A program made the translations under genes and the position numbers. Source: Rhynchopus sp. YZ270_cl-10 (lineage: Eukaryota > Euglenozoa > Diplonemea > Diplonemida > Diplonemidae). Taken from it: DNA of 64,000 nt. Where the stretch lies: positions 1,632,501 to 1,696,500 of the forward strand of contig OZ037850.1 in NCBI GenBank assembly GCA_964035575.1. The letters run 5' to 3'. Positions 62,401 through 64,000 of the stretch are shown piece by piece (within the stretch, counting starts at the first letter, position 1; each line of letters starts with the position of its first letter). The notes beneath the pieces were generated by a model. It ran no database searches and was not told the DNA's origin. It saw only the letters and a list, made by a program, of their open reading frames with translations.

Positions 62401-64000
62401 GTGGACGCGATCTTCAAGCGGCGCAACGAGCGTGAGGTGGTCGAGGGGACCAACACATATGGGTGCGAGATTCTGCGTCGCAAGTGGGAGAAGTGTCTTC
62501 TCTTCTGCTGGACAGAGCAGGGCAAGAACACATACAACAACGCGACGTGCATGGACATCCTTGCGCGCGACGCAAAGGTTGTCGAGGGTCTTGCAGACAC
62601 CGGTGCGGCGAAGGAGGCGCTGACACGGGAGAACAAGGCCGGGAACGCCGCCTACGCTAAGGTGCTGGACCCGACGTACACACCGCCGGACCCGGTGCTG
62701 ATGGCGGACCCCGAATTTGTGCTCGCCCCCGGGGCGGATGGTGTTGTCGGAACGACTGTGGACGTGAGCACGGTGAAGCTGACCGCGAGTGGCGTGAGCG
62801 AAGGGCAGACTGTGTCTGGGGCGAGCTTTGGGATTGACTTCCGTGCAGGGTCGAGCAGCATTGCGGACCAGGCGGCAGCAAGTCTGGGTGCATCGCTGGA
62901 GACGGCTTCGCAGAACGGCGTGCAGCCGCAGTTCACGTCCGCGTACCTGGACGAGGCGGATACGACGTTTGAGGCGTACGTGCCGGTGGTGCCTCTGCTG
63001 GAGAAGAGGCTGCTGAACACAGTCACGATGCGCTTTGCGGATTTCACGGGGCAGCTTGTGAAGCCGGCCTGGAAGAGGCTGGACACGAAGTGCACGACGG
63101 GTGCGTACCTTACCCTTGTGTCGTCGGTGATGCGGGATGGGCACTGTGGGACGACGTACCTGCGCGCTGTGTGGGAGGGCGTCGACGGGTGTGGGACGGC
63201 TGCAGCTCGCGTGACGGACAGAGTGACCTTCAGTGCCGATACGCCGACCTTCACGTACTTCCCTGCGGACTTCAGCACATCAGACCCTCAGACGGACATC
63301 GGGGCTGGCGGACGTGCTGTGGCAGGTGTGCTGCACGGGCCCGACGTGCACGTGACGTACTCGGACGCTGTGGACGAGGACTCGATTGTGACGGACACGA
63401 GTGCCTCGTCGCAGACGTGGACTGTGTTCAGAACGTGGAGGACACAGCTTGTCATGGCGGACGACGCCTGCGCGCCCGTGTACGGGGAGACACGTGTGCA
63501 GACGATCTCTGTGACGGCACCGGTCCCAGAGTACGTGGCGCTAGCTGCGGATAAGACGGCGCGCTTCCTTGGGGTGGACACGTCGTCGGGAGCGGCAGCG
63601 AAGCCTGTGGTGGGGAAGGCTGTGCGGGAGATGTGGGACGAGGTGAAGGTGTCGTCGACGCTGCGTTACTACAAGCACCGCGACCTTGGCTGCTACCTGG
63701 GGACGCAGGCGGCGGGGTGGACCCCAATGGGGACCACGACGACGAACATCATTACTGGAGAAAGCACATTGACACCGTCGTACCCGGAGTTGGCAGCAAA
63801 CCCGCCGCAGGTGGCAGTGTGTGCAAATGTGAAGGTGCTCTTCAACGTGACTGCTGTGGGTTCCCTGTGGACGCCGGACGCACACACCCAGATCGACGAC
63901 GCGGTTGCAAGCCCACAGCGCGTGGTGCACATGCACCACGCACAGCACGGGAGGATGCGCACGATGTACCAAGGGGCACCCTTGACAGAGGGCTCTCTGT
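56491..64000 (+). CDS. Giant secreted cysteine-rich protein, 5' part only
   Basis: Open without a stop for 2,503 codons to the window end; very GC-rich and intronless so far. A signal peptide is clear (TCLLLLLSVLVVSG, residues about 15-28). Residues about 290-540 are Ala/Thr/Gln-rich helical coiled coil. Residues about 727-1195 hold nine or ten EGF-like modules of the pattern D-E-C, then C, G-Q-x-C-x-D-P, then W-x-C-x-C (for example DECTNTANADTCTEAELC). One module (near 59093-59230) is atypical. The rest is long and beta-rich with many Gly, Val, Ser and Thr, amphipathic helices near 1865-1960 and further Cys pairs. It is likely a cell-surface or extracellular-matrix protein. Whether a membrane anchor follows is outside the window. 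Confidence 0.85.
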   Translation, partial: MQRVRDRGGMQTAVTCLLLLLSVLVVSGEDLAAGAAQTHPNYTKPAEQTSKAFSLASLSAGALREPLLDLQEKVVSGALDAGETLMNQVGADALIAYLTHADNLLPLQTKLADALEGVSDIFEDATETSLDAAAGLFQQYGRQLVGDVESDICKADTTASLFAEAQRKQRAALKRAGSAEAVTSCDTFDIPCRVAKLTISSQFKRGVPTYEPVMGLAVGVGMDFPLKENGHLNIGLGLGVGMSNFWNTHDGAYTVGLDVALGVSATVAAQRPATLADAEAELVLRTTVYQNAISARSDAQSAISSVRTTVDALVLRKTQADTAAQRLSRDLTHAKRATAEALQRRDAAQRSLTAAISRVTESQAAMDVQTGKKSSAQGAWPAADLDVQILGVDSQAKHVTYKAHYDAYNAATTEEARTVAYKVLMTSQKAATLASTRYSAALSKRNALDKTIRTATQEIARLTQVKATAEAERDTLQVTTVPAKEQLLTTRQGEQATVQAALVTAETEVSAAAAAKAQHDTLIVAENTANRNYATARHSYEEAQDFAAYYRKSADPLYKKKALDYMKENLGISLGVSLTDRNFASEGFSASFTFGIYGMSLTVTLALGSHMHCLTLEGIAKGGFPTEFWKWVFFSGFSVDVVSLSLDESPDMSYNDRMKEKLSMFKQVVRAMRSDPDAANDNIEAGKRLPQRWLKYLIENFEVDVSVGVGFGMFHGSTGAPLWENLKCYDECAIAVNAQQCAPGRACYDPSPNDKDDWQCRLVDECAIPEVAAICTNVGQTCSDPVDAEGDAVVYGNWECVCTADTTLRATAGEASCAAAGECDANTVCSAQGQICVDPDVNTSGDWECRCVSPAAGSAIGGAAVCTEDACLRDCAYWLNMGGMAADMPGWRGLPRFKTYCWDSIGSLSPGTCPVNECGTGNVCVAEGQDCEDPDPTTAGDWYCICISPAVAKIGSTVTVQQAQVCEQDECTTLSPCGAYQTCNDTDVLTLGNWECACTGSAVGPTTVTPATTFACVLDECLNTTKAFVCTNAGQTCTDPNKGPGSTGDWQCHCAPPLSGHATAAVSGCDECTNTANADTCTEAELCKDTDPTAANTWSCVTPPAPPSGTVNECNEGGAGASCGVGQVCVDAYETVANDWTCVCIEGVGSGQQGPALTCVLDECADTTLCPGAVCTDPIPTAPAGSDWVCTPITTVQEEATAGRDAAALAGGTAVVDVLREVRGLFKHLRPVLTKGEVVAPFCLGATCDATAPDAAKTIAGTALARLSDTCDALEAHVSVDMLPLNNLIYTATGDIAAFDSAALQEAVDMLSGFGLQEVNMTLSVGTAGFSLAGSGKALLAGLQGGGGGLLGDVVTALAGALEDVRLFVNVSVLTGGKASLLFEVSLLEPDTAPKGVAVVNAAGTKGLSVFFLAESTVTSGASTSVGVSLPLKVCVENCSPVTAAGSRFIHFTGTALARQLTAALEVQGVLTMAGTWNNALGLSFLHISDARLGLGATVAPTLAFPTSITIGASVCLGLAGACVDSPRTDENFVAAKAYLSWSAVRPEDNWFVVMVSELTLAKVLHILSEDVPEVAAFAGMPSKIGASGIYPLKTGGSCTQLGDGDTKTVGLDKDCFAFFSMNPSTVAHTLTFAGGNDITIAPGVALGGRLQILDFVFSIEARFSKLGLYINANMGVPREDGVTYDPLRLRIGGTDLVTLGRERVGGLVVGGPTFLVDVSKTRALVDIRTYVDIPILKTHGSLLVAINDVEFRCLGSLALFGLFTINVEVQWSWDMTSFRFAMTDSGLSIGGGVSLVNLDVLSFVYSASQQLARVDAQITVLDTLTVSGFVAIGASDVSFGVSGSVLGSTVNVLGSASLTLLVPQFTLRVTVSMGAAMRAVGEAVWGGLKAAGAALETAWNYVGQKVAVILGKISAFFSTTLAAFATGITNLLNGIGDIAGQVVAALKTVPLVGDLIRFGEDLVSGVVSVVDAIFKRRNEREVVEGTNTYGCEILRRKWEKCLLFCWTEQGKNTYNNATCMDILARDAKVVEGLADTGAAKEALTRENKAGNAAYAKVLDPTYTPPDPVLMADPEFVLAPGADGVVGTTVDVSTVKLTASGVSEGQTVSGASFGIDFRAGSSSIADQAAASLGASLETASQNGVQPQFTSAYLDEADTTFEAYVPVVPLLEKRLLNTVTMRFADFTGQLVKPAWKRLDTKCTTGAYLTLVSSVMRDGHCGTTYLRAVWEGVDGCGTAAARVTDRVTFSADTPTFTYFPADFSTSDPQTDIGAGGRAVAGVLHGPDVHVTYSDAVDEDSIVTDTSASSQTWTVFRTWRTQLVMADDACAPVYGETRVQTISVTAPVPEYVALAADKTARFLGVDTSSGAAAKPVVGKAVREMWDEVKVSSTLRYYKHRDLGCYLGTQAAGWTPMGTTTTNIITGESTLTPSYPELAANPPQVAVCANVKVLFNVTAVGSLWTPDAHTQIDDAVASPQRVVHMHHAQHGRMRTMYQGAPLTEGSL

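Noticed and set aside
1-64000. tRNA, rRNA, snRNA genes or a CRISPR array
   Set aside because: Nothing recognised by eye; no regular spacer-repeat array. A covariance search could still find small RNAs.

Overview
The window looks like nuclear DNA of a mitochondriate protist, most probably a euglenozoan and plausibly a diplonemid. Every convincing gene lies on the + strand. Gaps between genes are often only 100-200 bp, and starts are usually preceded by a pyrimidine tract and an AG, as expected for polycistronic, trans-spliced gene arrays. There is a type II (FMN-dependent) isopentenyl-diphosphate isomerase ending in the peroxisomal/glycosomal signal SRL; among eukaryotes this enzyme is best known from kinetoplastids. 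Unlike kinetoplastids, four genes carry conventional cis introns, 19 of 20 opening with GTATG. The taxon is an inference; no marker gene settles it.

Layout. 1-4970 is an AT-rich non-coding block full of fold-back elements, dispersed repeats and a perfect 9-bp minisatellite. Then follow a 3,722-residue VPS13 lipid-transfer protein with two C-terminal DysF units (4971-16742), the isomerase (18204-19952) and a chimeric phosphoinositide phosphatase in which a whole PTEN unit sits inside a SAC domain (22040-26896). Next come a secreted astacin protease (27884-29395), a COQ10-like protein (30407-31075), a DEAD-box helicase (31528-33423), two unknown proteins, a membrane-anchored PDZ/triple-repeat/sulfotransferase protein (35844-40784), a polyQ protein with a zinc ribbon, a sirtuin, a coiled-coil protein, a cyclophilin, a tandem pair of four-helix membrane proteins, a cathepsin-L-like protease, a His/Glu/Lys-rich unknown, a near-identical second astacin (52948-54477), and the first 2,503 codons of a giant secreted cysteine-rich protein running off the window (56491-64000).

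The genes do not form one pathway. They are an unrelated housekeeping and secretory set, as is usual in directional gene arrays.

The most notable points are: a dispersed family of small hairpins (about 15 recognisable copies, all sense to the genes) with a shared ACGAGAG-type loop and stems that change in a compensatory way; the SAC-PTEN nesting; introns confined to the 3' part of three long genes; and a 1.18-kb non-coding insertion whose edges are shown by comparing the two astacin copies.
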